From Bradyrhizobium sp. sGM-13 (GTDB taxonomy: Bacteria; Pseudomonadota; Alphaproteobacteria; Rhizobiales; Xanthobacteraceae): a stretch of 34,100 nucleotides of DNA. The notes under the pieces were generated by a model that searched no databases, was not told where the DNA came from, and saw only the letters and a list, made by a program, of their open reading frames with translations. Positions within the stretch are counted from its first letter, which is position 1, and each line of letters opens with the position of its first letter. This document shows, piece by piece, positions 9,147 through 18,185 of the stretch. Location: contig NZ_JAGWDK010000043.1 in assembly GCF_018398875.1 (NCBI RefSeq), forward strand, positions 1 through 34,100, in the 5' to 3' direction. Both the position numbers and the translations under genes were made by a program.

Positions 9147-10271
9147 ATGGTTCGCTCCCGACCGACGCCTTCAGACGCCGACTCGCGATCGGCGGCCGCC
9201 TTGTTTGCGAACGAACGGCTTCTGGACGGCGCGAGCTTTCCCGCGATTGTCTTCTGGCGCCCGCCGGCCGGTACCAATCCCACCGTGGTCTTCCTGCCAG
9301 GCGGCGGCCACTTGGCTCGGGTCGCCTATGGCCATCCTGGCGCAAATCCGCGGGACTTCGTCGACTTCTGGCTGCGGGAGGCTGGATGGGGGCTTCTCGC
9401 TATCTCCTATCCCAGCGACCACCCCGCCTTTTCCCGGGTCTATCCCGACATGACCGTCAGGGATTGGGGCGCGTCGGTCACCGCGATCACTCGGGGCTTC
9501 TTGGCCACGTGCCCCGCGCCGCGCCAGGTCGTCGTGGCCGGTTGGAGCATGGCCGGCCGGGTGGCGCGCTCGGTCTGTCAAGGGCTCGCGCGAGGCGGCG
9601 TGCCGCCGATCGGGTTCATCTCGCTCGCCGCCAGCGCGCCATTTCCCGGCTTGGTGCCGGCCTTCGAGACGGGCGAGCCGGTGACGGAGGCGGGCCTGTG
9701 GAATCCCTCAGCTGGCGAGCCCGGCCTGCCACCGCGCGATTCAAATTGGTGCGCCGAACTTGCGGCCCAATCCGCCGATAACCACCGCGTGGTCATTCCC
9801 GAACACGTCTACCGGCGCGACTATCGTGCGAACACGCCCCTCCTGTTGCGCGGGGAGCCGCAATTTCTGCGGAGGCGCGGCGCGGCTCTTTCCATTGCTG
9901 AAGTGACGCAGGAGCTCGGCACCTTTGATTTCGCCTCCCATCCGCTGACAGGGGTCATAGCGCCGACCTGGCCCTCCGACGCGCGTCACGCCCTGACGGA
10001 TTCTCTCACCTGGGGGTTCCTGAACGCACAGCAACTTTTCGAGCGCTATGTGAAGGGCTGCCGCGACCTGTCCGCTATCCCCCCCGAGCGCTGGGAGCGG
10101 CTGCGGTCGTTGATGTTGGATCTGCCGCGGCGCCTCACCCGGACCGTTTCGGGTGGCCATTTCTTCTTCGTAGGCGCGCGCGGCGCCGAGGCCACCGTGC
10201 GCCATCTGGTTGATGTCGCCGACGACATCGCATCCGTGCAAGCCGAAATCTCGGCCCTTTTAGCCGATTAG
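9147..10271 (+). CDS. Alpha/beta hydrolase fold protein
   Basis: A 374-residue protein with an alpha/beta-hydrolase core. TVVFLPGGGHLARVAYG probably holds the oxyanion loop, AISYPSDHPAFSRVYPDM follows strand 4, VVVAGWSMAGRVAR carries the nucleophile elbow (GWSMAG, Ser134), and SGGHFFFVG near the C-terminus offers the catalytic His (His338). ATG 9147 is preceded by a GGAGA box nine bases upstream; a GTG at 9108 is in frame but lacks one. No signal peptide or membrane segment is seen. The gene is GC-rich, like the phosphodiesterase at 1068 and unlike the genes between them. It stands alone between a broken IS5 element and a decayed phosphodiesterase copy. An esterase, thioesterase or peptidase-like role is possible; the substrate is unknown. 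Confidence 0.75.
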   Translation: MVRSRPTPSDADSRSAAALFANERLLDGASFPAIVFWRPPAGTNPTVVFLPGGGHLARVAYGHPGANPRDFVDFWLREAGWGLLAISYPSDHPAFSRVYPDMTVRDWGASVTAITRGFLATCPAPRQVVVAGWSMAGRVARSVCQGLARGGVPPIGFISLAASAPFPGLVPAFETGEPVTEAGLWNPSAGEPGLPPRDSNWCAELAAQSADNHRVVIPEHVYRRDYRANTPLLLRGEPQFLRRRGAALSIAEVTQELGTFDFASHPLTGVIAPTWPSDARHALTDSLTWGFLNAQQLFERYVKGCRDLSAIPPERWERLRSLMLDLPRRLTRTVSGGHFFFVGARGAEATVRHLVDVADDIASVQAEISALLAD

Positions 10272-10469
10272 ACGGCGCCGACGATCGGCGTGTGACCCCG
10301 CAACGGCCACGGAAGGACTAAGTTAAGTCACGGCTTCTAATGGGAGCCGCCGGCTGCGCCCTCGCAACCACCGCTGTAGTCGGCCAGGAGCCACAAACTG
10401 TCCTGCGCGTCTCGATCACGCGTACGAGCTTTAAACCGAGAGATCGACCGGTTCCTCCTGAACGAAAAC
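10272..10469. other. Intergenic stretch, nothing recognised
   Basis: About 200 bases between the hydrolase stop and the phosphodiesterase remnant. A plus-strand frame from 10340 exists, but it runs into the minus-strand remnant and resembles no protein I know. No clear terminator is visible. Confidence 0.3.
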
Positions 10470-10760
10470 AAGGCTTACGTGGCAAAATTCTCAGCCTGGT
10501 GGTGCAACAGCCGCATCGTGCTCGACGCGTTGGTGGCGAAAACTGCGAGGCTGCGACCGGCCGTCGTCAGCATCTTCGCCGAGCGACGGTACTGAATAGA
10601 GCCGCCCGCCGCTCTCAAGGTCGAGCCGGCGCAAGAGCACCGCGCGTGAAGCGGCCAAGGTGTTTGTGCCCGACCATACCTGAGGGTTCGTCGTTGCGCT
10701 GGTAGGCCGCTCGGAAAGGCGTACGCATCCGGCGACAGCCCTGATCAGGCCGCCTTCGGC
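10470..10760 (-). pseudogene. Decayed second copy of the type I phosphodiesterase
   Basis: Read on the minus strand, this fragment contains LLRRLDLESGGRLYSVPSLGE, nearly identical to LLRQLDLGSGGRLYSAPSLGE inside the intact phosphodiesterase at 1068-2552. After a frame change it continues LTTAGRSLAVFATNASSTMRLLHHQAENF, corresponding to the intact protein's NGRSLAVLATNTPG and LFHHKAEDF. Upstream, TSATTN and GMVGH fit TGATTVRHGMVGN. At least two indels and missing flanks make it non-functional. It covers only about residues 60-145 of the family. It shows that a second phosphodiesterase gene, on the opposite strand to the intact one, once existed beside the hydrolase. Confidence 0.75.
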
Positions 10761-11157
10761 TCGCTCGTTCAGGTTGTCCATATTGCTACCGCTTTCAAGT
10801 GACATTCCTTCAGCTGCCGCGGGAAAACAATGTTCTCGGTCGTTTGAGCGGCATCGCTTCTCTGTTAACCCTTTATTGCGTGGCGCGATTTCCAGGCCGC
10901 TGGCCGATGGTGGGCCTGCTCGTCGGAGCGGGGCCGTCATGCCCTTCCGAGCTATCGATACTTGTGTTGGTGGAGAAACTCGCCATGGCCGGTGTCCACG
11001 TTGTGGTTCTGAACAGTTGTCTGCGGATCTCTCAACAAAACCGGTGAATGCACCGAGATTCTCATTGAGTAGTTTGCCCACGCATCGACCATCTTCGATA
11101 CGACTGACTGCGTGCAAAGAGATTCTGAGAAGGAACTTGGCGCTCCAGCGGCGCCCC
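10761..11157. other. Stretch without a recognisable gene
   Basis: About 400 bases between the phosphodiesterase remnant and the methyltransferase stop codon. The open frames on both strands overlap and show no motif I can assign. No RNA gene or terminator stands out. Confidence 0.3.
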
Positions 11158-11970
11158 CTAAGACGTGACTCTACTCAAAACGACATCTGTGAGCCATTCA
11201 ACCGCCACATCGCCTGACCCATCCTGGTGCCGCTCTAGAAGCGCATCGATCTCCTGCGCGATTGCGGCGGCGCCAGACTGACTTATCGCCATCTTTATGT
11301 GTGACATGGAATAACAGTAGCCGCGGAACTGATTTTCGGTAATCGTCTCACACCACTCTACCTTATGGCGCTCTACAGCTACCAGATCGGAACGCGAACG
11401 GAGTTCCGCTTCAAAGTCAGCTTTCCCATCGGTGCCAAACAAATCCCAGTAGTGACCCCGACGAAATCCAGGGAAATGGCGCTCTTGAAAGCTGGCGAAA
11501 TCATCCAGGAATGCGCTCTCCCAATACCGGTGCCTGTTCTGCACGAGCAGCAATGTTCCGGAAGGCTTCAGCACCCGCGCGGCCTCATCGTAGAATAGCG
11601 GCCTATCGAACCAGTGGGCTGACGTTGCTGCTGTTACAAGATCGCATGAACGATCCGGCAACGAGAGGCTCTCAGCCAACCCGACCAGTACGTCGAGCCC
11701 ACGAAAGGTGGCCGAACGCTCTTTGGCGATCGCCGCCATATCCGAGTTCGCTTCAATGCAGGTCAACCTCTCAATGCTCGGCACCGACTCCATGAGCTGT
11801 CGACTGAAGATGCCGGTTCCGGCGCCAACATCTGCGGCTGACCGCAGCGGCGCAGGTGCCACATGATAGCGTGACAGGATGCCAAAGACGTCCTCAGGAT
11901 ACTTGGGTCTATACGCATCGTAGCCGACTGCGCAGCCATCATAGAGCTGCCATGTCATGGGGTTATTCAT
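11158..11970 (-). CDS. Class I SAM-dependent methyltransferase (UbiE/type 11-like)
   Basis: A 270-residue cytoplasmic methyltransferase. The N-terminus has the FxxxAxxYDxYRPxYP-type phrase of UbiE-like enzymes (YDGCAVGYDAYRPKYPEDVF). Motif I is ADVGAGTGIFSRQL (about residues 46-59), followed by CIEANSDMAAIAKE (the acidic residue binding the SAM ribose), ATSAHWFD, and EAARVLKPSGTLLLVQN (motif III). ATG 11970 has a perfect GGAGGAG box four bases upstream; an in-frame ATG at 11991 has none, so I use the shorter start. It is on the same strand as the phosphonate block but separated from it by 5 kb of IS material, so it may have belonged to that cluster before the insertions. The acceptor is unknown. 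It is only distantly similar to the methyltransferase at 20312. Confidence 0.85.
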   Translation of the reverse strand: MNNPMTWQLYDGCAVGYDAYRPKYPEDVFGILSRYHVAPAPLRSAADVGAGTGIFSRQLMESVPSIERLTCIEANSDMAAIAKERSATFRGLDVLVGLAESLSLPDRSCDLVTAATSAHWFDRPLFYDEAARVLKPSGTLLLVQNRHRYWESAFLDDFASFQERHFPGFRRGHYWDLFGTDGKADFEAELRSRSDLVAVERHKVEWCETITENQFRGYCYSMSHIKMAISQSGAAAIAQEIDALLERHQDGSGDVAVEWLTDVVLSRVTS

Positions 11971-13140
11971 GACCACTCCTCCATTCAGCATTGAGAGTCA
12001 CAATTAGCCTTCTTGGCCTTGGTCGCTGTGAGCGCTCTAAGCGCCGAAGAGCAGGCCACCGAAATTACTGCCCAGCCCAGGACGTAGATCGTTGCAAAAG
12101 GCGACGCGAGAGAGAGTATGAACGTCGCCTCGATGGTTATCGCAATTCGCATTCGTTCGGAGGAAACGAGTTCATTCACCGGCGAACCGCCTGAATCGTG
12201 ATGCTTCCCCATAGCGCGGCATCGCTCATGGCATGGCGAGTGTGATCCTTGCCTTCCGGCGCGATGCAGCCGCAAATCGATAGTTCGACGATGCGAACGT
12301 CGCCGTGGCCTCGACCGCATCGCCGAGATCGGCCGGACGGGTCGAATGAGGATCGCCGCGCAGTGCGATCGGGTTGCTTGCAAATAATCGTCGCAATAGC
12401 TCTGCGAGGACCCCTCTGTTCTTCCTTGATCAGCATTTGCCATGCTCACACCAGTGTTCTTTCCGCAGAAGTCCGTCACGCGCAGTTTCGGGCGGCTCCC
12501 AAAGACCGTCCGCCGCTTGGTGCTCATGCTCGAACGGCATCTAGACCGGCCCTGGACATGTGGGTGTTGCGGCCAGCGAGATGAAGCAGTGCGGAGCCAT
12601 CTTTCGGCGGAATCGCCGCACAGATGCGATCAACGCTCCGTCCGGCGACACTCAATCCGGCGATCACGACGGGCCGCGGGAGCTCCCTGACAAGATGCCC
12701 GACGATTTCGGCCCGTTTGGCTTCGACGACCGCGGTTGGAATGAGCAACAAGCGCCGCATCGTTATGAACTGCTCGACGAGGCAGCCTTTGTCGAGGACA
12801 CGATATGCGGCGGGGGCAAAGGCTCGCCGATCGTTGCCGATCAGCGCCGAATTCTTACCGCCAGCATGTGCGCGGCTCTGAACCAAGGTTAAGTACTGCT
12901 CGATGGTGCCGGCGAAAAATAACGCGGCAAAATGATCTTCGTTCTGTCGTGACGATCAACACTGCTCCTCAACTGCTCGCCGGCTAGCCAAATTAGCCAA
13001 TCGTCGTCCACAATATCCTCTTCTAACAGCTGTAGCATCGATCCGTTTCGTTCATGATGCGCATAGTCGTATACGCCATTGTCCAGTATCTAGGCTGCAC
13101 GGCGAGGTACCAATTGATGGTAGATCATTAACAAGGATCG
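11971..13140. other. Long non-coding or decayed stretch
   Basis: About 1.2 kb with no gene I can identify. Minus-strand pieces look partly protein-like: a short hydrophobic end (ITIEATFILSLASPFATIYV) finishing at 11985; VELSICGCIAPEGKDHTRHA at about 12200-12310; and HLVRELPRPVVIAGLSVAGR with VLDKGCLVEQF within 12524-12886. None carries a motif I can name, and frames change between them. They are best regarded as one or more decayed genes of unknown type. No tRNA, CRISPR or obvious regulatory site was seen. Confidence 0.35.
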
Positions 13141-13209
13141 AGACACTACCTACTCTGGTGAGGATGACCTGCCACTGCGGGACTGAAGATGACCTAAGGC
13201 CGGCAAACT

Positions 13210-13812
13210 GGACCATTTTTGGCAAGAGATTTGCGCTGCTGAATCCCCCCGCTTGGAGGAGCAGAAGACGATGAAGTCTCGACATTTTCGGACGCCCAGA
13301 AGGCGTTCATTCTGAAGCAGGGCAACGACGCGTGCGAATCGCCGAGATCTGCCGGAAGGCAGGGATCAGCCGGCTACCCTCGTTCAATTGGAAGAAGAAG
13401 TATGACGGGGCTGTTGCCACGGAGGGAGGAGAACGCCACGCTGAAGAAGCTGGTGGCGGATCTCTCGCTCGACAAGGAAATGCTGCAGCAGTGATCCGCC
13501 GAAAGCTATGAAGCCTGGGCGGAAGCGCAAGCTGATCGCCGAGGTACGCAGCGAGTGGCAGGTGTCGATCCGTAGAGCCTGCGAGGCTCTCGAATGTGAC
13601 AAGTCGATATATGCCACTACTAGTCTCGTCGCTCCGCCCAGGCTGCCCCTCGAACGGCAGAGATCGCCATGGGCGCGGTCGCTACGGCTACCGCCGCGTT
13701 CACGGGCCGCTTCGCCGCGAAGGCTGGGCAATCTACAAGAAGACGCAGCGTGTCTATAGCGAGCTGGGCCTGCAATTGCGCAACAAAACGCGCAAGCTAC
13801 GGTGCGAAGTAG
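13210..13812 (+). pseudogene. IS3-family element remnant (orfA and start of orfB), frameshifted
   Basis: Fragments in several frames match one IS3-family transposase pair. OrfA pieces are FSDAQKAFILKQGND, AEICRKAGIS, FNWKKKYDG and LKKLVADLSLDKEMLQ. The orfB start at about 13508 reads MKPGRKRKLIAEVRSEWQVS, then RRACEALECDKS, followed in another frame by RYGYRRVHGPLRREGW and RVYSELGLQLRNKTRK, where it stops at about 13810. At least three indels are present, and the catalytic DDE half of orfB is absent. It cannot transpose. A different protein remnant starts shortly after the breakpoint, so the rest was lost in a rearrangement. Confidence 0.8.
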
Positions 13813-13959
13813 ACGCAAGCCTGTCAACCAAACCGTAAATCGGGTGAGCAAAACTGAGGTTCTCACGCGCCCGTCACATCTGGACGTATGGCTTCACTTG
13901 GTTGGAGAGAAGTCGCGCCTGAGCTGTCGCTTTCTGCGCGCTCTCCATAAAAAATACAA

Positions 13960-14157
13960 AAGTACCCCAATCCGCTTTTTATCGCGGCGTACAACGCGGC
14001 CGAGGGCGCGGTGGAGGAGAGCCATGGGATTCTTTCATTTCCCGAAACAGTGCGGTTCCTCGCTCAGGTCATCAACGACTTTGACGTCCCGGGCGGCGCG
14101 AACAGTTGTAAGGCGCGCAACCAGATGGGTATCCCCGACCTGATACAGGTGGGGTGA
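13960..14157 (+). pseudogene. Lytic transglycosylase, C-terminal fragment
   Basis: The frame 13960-14157 reads KYPNPLFIAAYNAAEGAVEE, then SFPETVRFLAQVINDFDVPG, and ends in TGA. This is the end of a transglycosylase SLT domain, whose signature is roughly AAYNAGxGAVxxxGGxPxFxETxxYVxxV; VirB1-type peptidoglycan hydrolases of secretion systems share it. The catalytic Glu region, normally further upstream, is missing, and the frame has no start. It lies between two IS3-type elements, so it is a stranded tail. In rhizobia such enzymes often accompany type III, IV or conjugation genes, but nothing of that kind remains in the window. Confidence 0.65.
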
Positions 14158-14213
14158 ACCTCCTCCGAATTGATGGACACCTGTAGTAGGCTCAAGGAGC
14201 CAGGAGGTGTTGG

Positions 14214-14508
14214 ATGGAAGGACGTCAACGTCGGTCGTTTACGGACGATTATAAGCGGCAAGCGGTCGATCTGGTGGCTTCGAGTGGCCGCTCGATCGGA
14301 TCGGTGGCCAAGGAACTTGGCCTGCGGGATTCAGTTTTGCGGCGCTGGGTGGAACTGCGTGGGGCTGGGCGAGAACCGACGGCGGCGGCGCGGCGCCCCA
14401 CAACGCAAGCGCCGCTGCCGTCGGCGGACCACGCGGCGGAGATCGCTCGTCTGCAGCGAGAGAACGAGCGGCTGCGTATGGAGCGCGACATTTTAAAAAA
14501 CCGTCCAG
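14214..14508 (+). pseudogene. IS3-type OrfA (HTH transposase subunit), cut by IS110
   Basis: ATG 14214 follows a GGAGG box. The product begins MEGRQRRSFTDDYKRQAVDL and shows the OrfA helix-turn-helix (SIGSVAKELGLRDSVLRRWV), then a leucine-zipper-like end, IARLQRENERLRMERDILK, which normally lets OrfA pair with OrfB. Family OrfA proteins end a few residues later; here the IS110 insertion replaces the last residues with foreign sequence (NRPAGWCACAT). The DNA-binding part is intact, so a truncated OrfA-like protein could still be made. Confidence 0.8.
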
Positions 14509-16087
14509 CAGGGTGGTGCGCCTGTGCGACGTAGAAACGGCCTTGTGCTAGCTTCTGCGGTTGGGAGGGTAGCGGACGTTCGATTATTGGCGGCACAATC
14601 CCCGTTAAAAAACATGGTCCATGGGTGCATGCGGGCTTGAGAGTGGTGACGTCGCCCTGGCGGCGATCCCGATTAGGAAGATGACGATTGGCATAGCCCA
14701 GACCCTCCCGCTCATCATTGCTTGGAGGATTGCCATGCTCAAGAAGAGGACGGCCGGCGACCGCCCGGCACTTAAACCGGTCAACGTCGGGGCCGCAGCC
14801 ATCGACATCGGATCAAAGATGCACATGGCTGCGGTGAATCCCGCTTGCACCGACGTGCCTGTGCGCTCTTTCGGCACATTCACGCAAGACCTGCATGAGC
14901 TGGCGGACTGGTTCAAAATGTGCGGCGTGACGAGTGTCGCGATGGAATCCACTGGGGTCTATTGGATTCCCGTCTACGAGATCCTGGAGCAGCGCGGGTT
15001 TGAGGTCATTCTGGTCAATGCGCGGTACGCCAAGAACGTGCCCGGACGCAAGACCGATGTCAGCGACGCCGCGTGGTTGCGCGAGCTTCATTCCTATGGC
15101 CTGTTACGCGGCAGCTTCCGACCTGATGCCGAGATCGCAACCCTGCGCGCCTATCTGCGCCAGCGCGAGCGGTTGGTGGAATACGCCGCCGCCCATATTC
15201 AGCACATGCAGAAGGCCCTGATGGAGATGAATCTGCAACTCCACCATGTGGTCTCCGATGTCACGGGTGCGACCGGCATGCGGATTATCCGAGCCATTGT
15301 TGCAGGCGAGCGGAATCCTGACGTCTTGGCAACTTACCGGGACGTGCGATGTCATTCATCCATCGAGACGATCCGAGCGGCGCTGGTGGGCAACGACCGG
15401 CACGAACATGTCTTCGCGCTAACCCAATCGCTAGAACTCTATGACGTCTACCAGGCGAAGATGCTGGACTGCGACCGCAAGCTCGAAGTCCTGATCGCGA
15501 CACTGAACAATAAAGGGGCAAAGCCGGTCGGAAAGCTATCCAGGCCACGCACCAAGACCAAGCAGGTCAACACGTCCACCTTCGATGTCAGGTCCGCCTT
15601 GTATGGTCTGCTCGGCGTCGATCTAACTGAGATCCATGGGTTGGGCCCATCACTGGCACTGAAGCTTGTCGGTGAGTGTGGCACCGATCTGAGAGCGTGG
15701 CCGAGCGCCAAACACTTCACTTCCTGGCTGTGTCTCGCACCGGGAAACAAGATCTCCGGCGGCAAGGTGCTATCAGCGCGCACGCGTAGATCCTCCAGCC
15801 GGGCAGCTGCACTGTTGCGGTTGGCAGCAACAACGGTTGGACGGAGCGATACGGCGCTCGGAGCTTTCTATCGCCGGCTGTCATCACGTGCGGGTAAGTC
15901 AAAGGCGGTGACAGCAACTGCCCGCAAGATCGCAGTTTTATTCTACAACACCCTGCGGCACGGCATGAGCTACAGGGATCCAGGCGCCGACCACTATGAG
16001 CAGCAATACCGCACCCGCGTCCTCGCCAATCTACAGCGCCGCGCCAAATCGCTGGGCTTCGTGTTGCAGGCCATTCCCGGCGAAGTC
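14509..16087 (+). mobile_element. IS110-family insertion sequence nested in the IS3 element
   Basis: About 1.58 kb between the two halves of the IS3 element. A non-coding left part of about 225 bases precedes the transposase at 14735, and little non-coding sequence follows the gene. In IS110 elements the flanking non-coding DNA encodes the bridge RNA that specifies donor and target sites, so the long left segment 14510-14734 is the candidate region. No clear terminal inverted repeats or target duplications are expected for this family, and I see none. Boundaries come from the interrupted IS3 sequence and could be off by a few bases. Confidence 0.75.
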
Positions 16088-16090
16088 GAT
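14735..16090 (+). CDS. IS110-family transposase (reads on into IS3 OrfB)
   Basis: A DEDD transposase of about 450 residues from ATG 14735, preceded by a GGAG box. The N-terminal RuvC-like DEDD domain shows AAIDIGSKMHMAAV (first Asp), AMESTGVYWIPVYEIL (Glu) and GRKTDVSDAAWLREL (the two last Asp). The C-terminal Tnp2 domain shows GLGPSLALKLVGECG and WLCLAPGNKISGGKV, then the region holding the catalytic Ser (RRSSSRAAALLRLAA). There is no stop at the IS end: the frame continues in phase through the IS3 OrfB start at 16115 and ends at 16879, giving an in-frame hybrid of 715 residues. The IS110 part looks complete and may be active. The extra tail is a consequence of the insertion point. Confidence 0.88.
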
Positions 16091-16114
16091 CGCGATCTTT
16101 GCTGGAGTTCGGAC

Positions 16115-16976
16115 ATGAGATTCCGCTTCATCGAAGATCGCCGCGCCGACTATCCGGTGACGATCCTGTGCCACGTGCTCGGTGTCTCGCCGGCCGGCTA
16201 TTATGCCTGGCGCGCGCGCCCGGAGAGCCGGCGATCCGCCGCCAATCGTGGGCTCGTCGACGACATCAAACGGGTCCACCGCGACACCAGCGGACGCTAT
16301 GGCAGCCCGCGCATCCATGCCGAGCTGAGGGCCCAAGGCCGTGGGGTGAGCCGCGGTCGCATCGAGCGATTGATGCGCCGTCATGGTGTCAGGGCCATCA
16401 TGGCGCGGCCACGCAGGGTGCGCACCACCGACAGCCGTCACCGACTTCCCGATCGCCCCGAATCTGCTCGCGCGGAACTTCACCGCCGCCGTACCGAACC
16501 AGATCTGGCTCGCCGACATCACCTACGTCGAGACCGATCAGGGCTGGCTCTATCTGGCCGCCATTATGGACCTGTACAGCCGCAAGATTGTCGGCTGGGC
16601 GATGTGCGATCATCTACGCGCCGAACTGCCATTGGCGGCCTTGCTGATGGCCATCTCGGTGCAGCGGCCTGGCGCCGGCCTGATCCACCATTCCGATCGC
16701 GGCGTTCAATATGCCTCGGCGGAGTATCGCCAAGCGATGAAGTCCGCCGGCTTGCGGGCCTCGATGAGCCGCAAGGCCGACTGCTACGACAACGCCCCGA
16801 TGGAGAGCTTCTTTCACACTCTCAAGACCGAGCTCGTCCATCACCGGCAATATGCAACACGGCGAGAGGCCACACGTGATATCTTCGCTTACATCGAGGG
16901 CTTCTACAACCGAACGCGTCGCCACTCCGCCATCGGCTACATCAGCCCGAGCGAGATGGAGCTAAAAGCAGCTTAA
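16115..16976 (+). pseudogene. IS3-type OrfB (integrase-type transposase), frameshifted
   Basis: OrfB starts at ATG 16115 (MRFRFIEDRRADYPV) with the HTH_21 part (GVSPAGYYAWRARPES, RYGSPRIHAEL, RIERLMRRHGVRA). At about 16435-16445 the frame changes: the first half ends in TTDSRH, and the second, in another frame, resumes with DFPIAPNLLARNF and the rve integrase core. The DDE residues are visible in the second half (IWLADITYVET, LIHHSDRGVQY, NAPMESFFHTL), and it ends in a TAA at 16974-16976. One indel therefore separates the HTH and catalytic halves. With OrfA also interrupted, the IS3 element is dead. Confidence 0.8.
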
Positions 16977-17235
16977 CCTTGTCCATTTTTCCATTTTTTC
17001 GGGGGAAGATCAGGGGCGCCGGCGGCCGCCGTGCCTTCGGCACAGAAAGCAGCCCCTTAAGCGGGCTCGAGCACAGATGTGATGCAGAGTTCTGGCCGGA
17101 TCGATCTAGTGGAGCGCTCTTGCGAGAGCTGTGCGATCGAATTCGGTACCGTAGCTCGCTCACTCGTGAATTGCCTTAAGTCTCACCCGCGCCCGGCCTT
17201 GACGATAAATCAATCAGCGCTTCTCCCAACTGATT

Positions 17236-18150
17236 TCAATACGCTGCCGTCCTCCATTCGGAATGATCTTTCGTCTCGCCCATTACGATAGAGAGGTAAA
17301 TCTCCCGCAGTTTGCTTGTTAGCGGGCCCAGTTTGCCATCACCGATAGAGATCCGGTCAACGGAGGTCACGGGAGTTATTTCAGCGCCGGTACCGCAATA
17401 AAACACCTCATCCGCAAGAAGCAGTTCAGTGCGGTCCACATCGCGTTCAATAGTCCTCAGTTGCAGATATTCCTCTGCTATCTCAATCACCGTCCGTCGT
17501 GTGATCGACTCCAATATGTCATTCGTTCCACTCGGGGTCACGAGCTGTCCATGTCGGACGAGGAAAACGCACATCGCCGGCGCTTCAGCAAGCTTTCCTC
17601 TCGAATTGAGGAGGAATGCGACATCATATCCGTCGAGCTGGGCTTGCATTACCGCTAGTCGGGAGTTGTGGTAGTTAGCGTTGCACTTGATCCGTGCCGG
17701 CATGACGTTGTCGGATATTCGCATCCAGGAGCTGATTTGCGCGGATGCACCTCTGCTGACCTGTTTCGTCGTCGCACGAGGGAGGGCAGTAATAGCGGTT
17801 CCAACGGGTCCGGTTGCACTCATCTCTCCCAAACCGTCGACGAAAGCCATCATCCGAATGTGAACGGTGGTGCGGAATTGGTTTGCGTGACAAAGAGAGA
17901 TAAGAGCTTGCGTCAATTCCCTGCTGGATGGGCCCTCATCGAACCGCATCGCCTTCTGCGAGAAGGCGTACCTATCTAGATGCTCCTTAAGGCGGAACAA
18001 GAAAAGTTGCTCTTCATGTCCATTCCAATAACCGCGTATTCCCTCAAAGATGCCAATGCCGTACTTTGCCACAGGCGAAAATACATGAATCTTGGCGTCA
18101 TTCCAGGGTAATAGCTCTCCGTTCAAATACGCGAAGTCTGCCGCAGACAT
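17236..18150 (-). CDS. Class IV aminotransferase (branched-chain aminotransferase-like)
   Basis: A 304-residue fold-type IV PLP enzyme, the IlvE family, which moves an amino group between amino and keto acids. Visible are YGIGIFEGIRGYW near the N-terminus, the Schiff-base lysine in PARIKCNANYHNSRLA (Lys155, where usual enzymes read KxxGNY), LAEAPAMCVFLV with the conserved Glu, PSGTNDILESITRRTVIEIA, and EVFYCGTGAEITPVTSVD. ATG 18150 has an AGGAG box eight bases upstream. It is the last gene of the minus-strand phosphonate block, 35 bases after the second MocR-type aminotransferase, so the two are probably co-transcribed. General branched-chain amino-acid metabolism is possible, but the location suggests transamination of phosphonopyruvate or of a side-chain precursor. 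The Ala in place of Gly beside the lysine may reflect a different substrate. Confidence 0.88.
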   Translation of the reverse strand: MSAADFAYLNGELLPWNDAKIHVFSPVAKYGIGIFEGIRGYWNGHEEQLFLFRLKEHLDRYAFSQKAMRFDEGPSSRELTQALISLCHANQFRTTVHIRMMAFVDGLGEMSATGPVGTAITALPRATTKQVSRGASAQISSWMRISDNVMPARIKCNANYHNSRLAVMQAQLDGYDVAFLLNSRGKLAEAPAMCVFLVRHGQLVTPSGTNDILESITRRTVIEIAEEYLQLRTIERDVDRTELLLADEVFYCGTGAEITPVTSVDRISIGDGKLGPLTSKLREIYLSIVMGETKDHSEWRTAAY

Positions 18151-18185
18151 TTTGGGATCTCCTTTCCCTGAGTAATCTCGCCAAG

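Larger units (their letters stand above)
14170..16997 (+). mobile_element. IS3-family element interrupted by an IS110-family element
   Basis: An IS3-type insertion sequence with orfA at 14214 and the orfB stop at 16974-16976, bounded by ends that share TGGACA (left near 14173; right, read on the minus strand, near 16987). It is split by an IS110-type element at about 14508. The left half stops at a run of six A after GACATTTT, and the right half resumes at CGATCGCGATCTTTGC (about 16087). Joining them restores the usual orfA end (ILKKAIAIFAGVRT) and the ATGA overlap with orfB. The insertion therefore lies at the A-rich site where IS3 elements normally shift frame. Exact outer ends need alignment with an intact copy. 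Confidence 0.75.

Noticed and set aside
12524..12892. Genes on either strand in the 12.5-12.9 kb region
   Set aside because: Both strands are open over the same bases, neither translation carries a recognisable motif, and no start has a convincing ribosome-binding site.
14621..16879. A single natural 752-residue transposase
   Set aside because: The first part is a complete IS110 transposase and the last part is IS3 OrfB read first in frame and then out of frame. The hybrid results from insertion of one element into the other.
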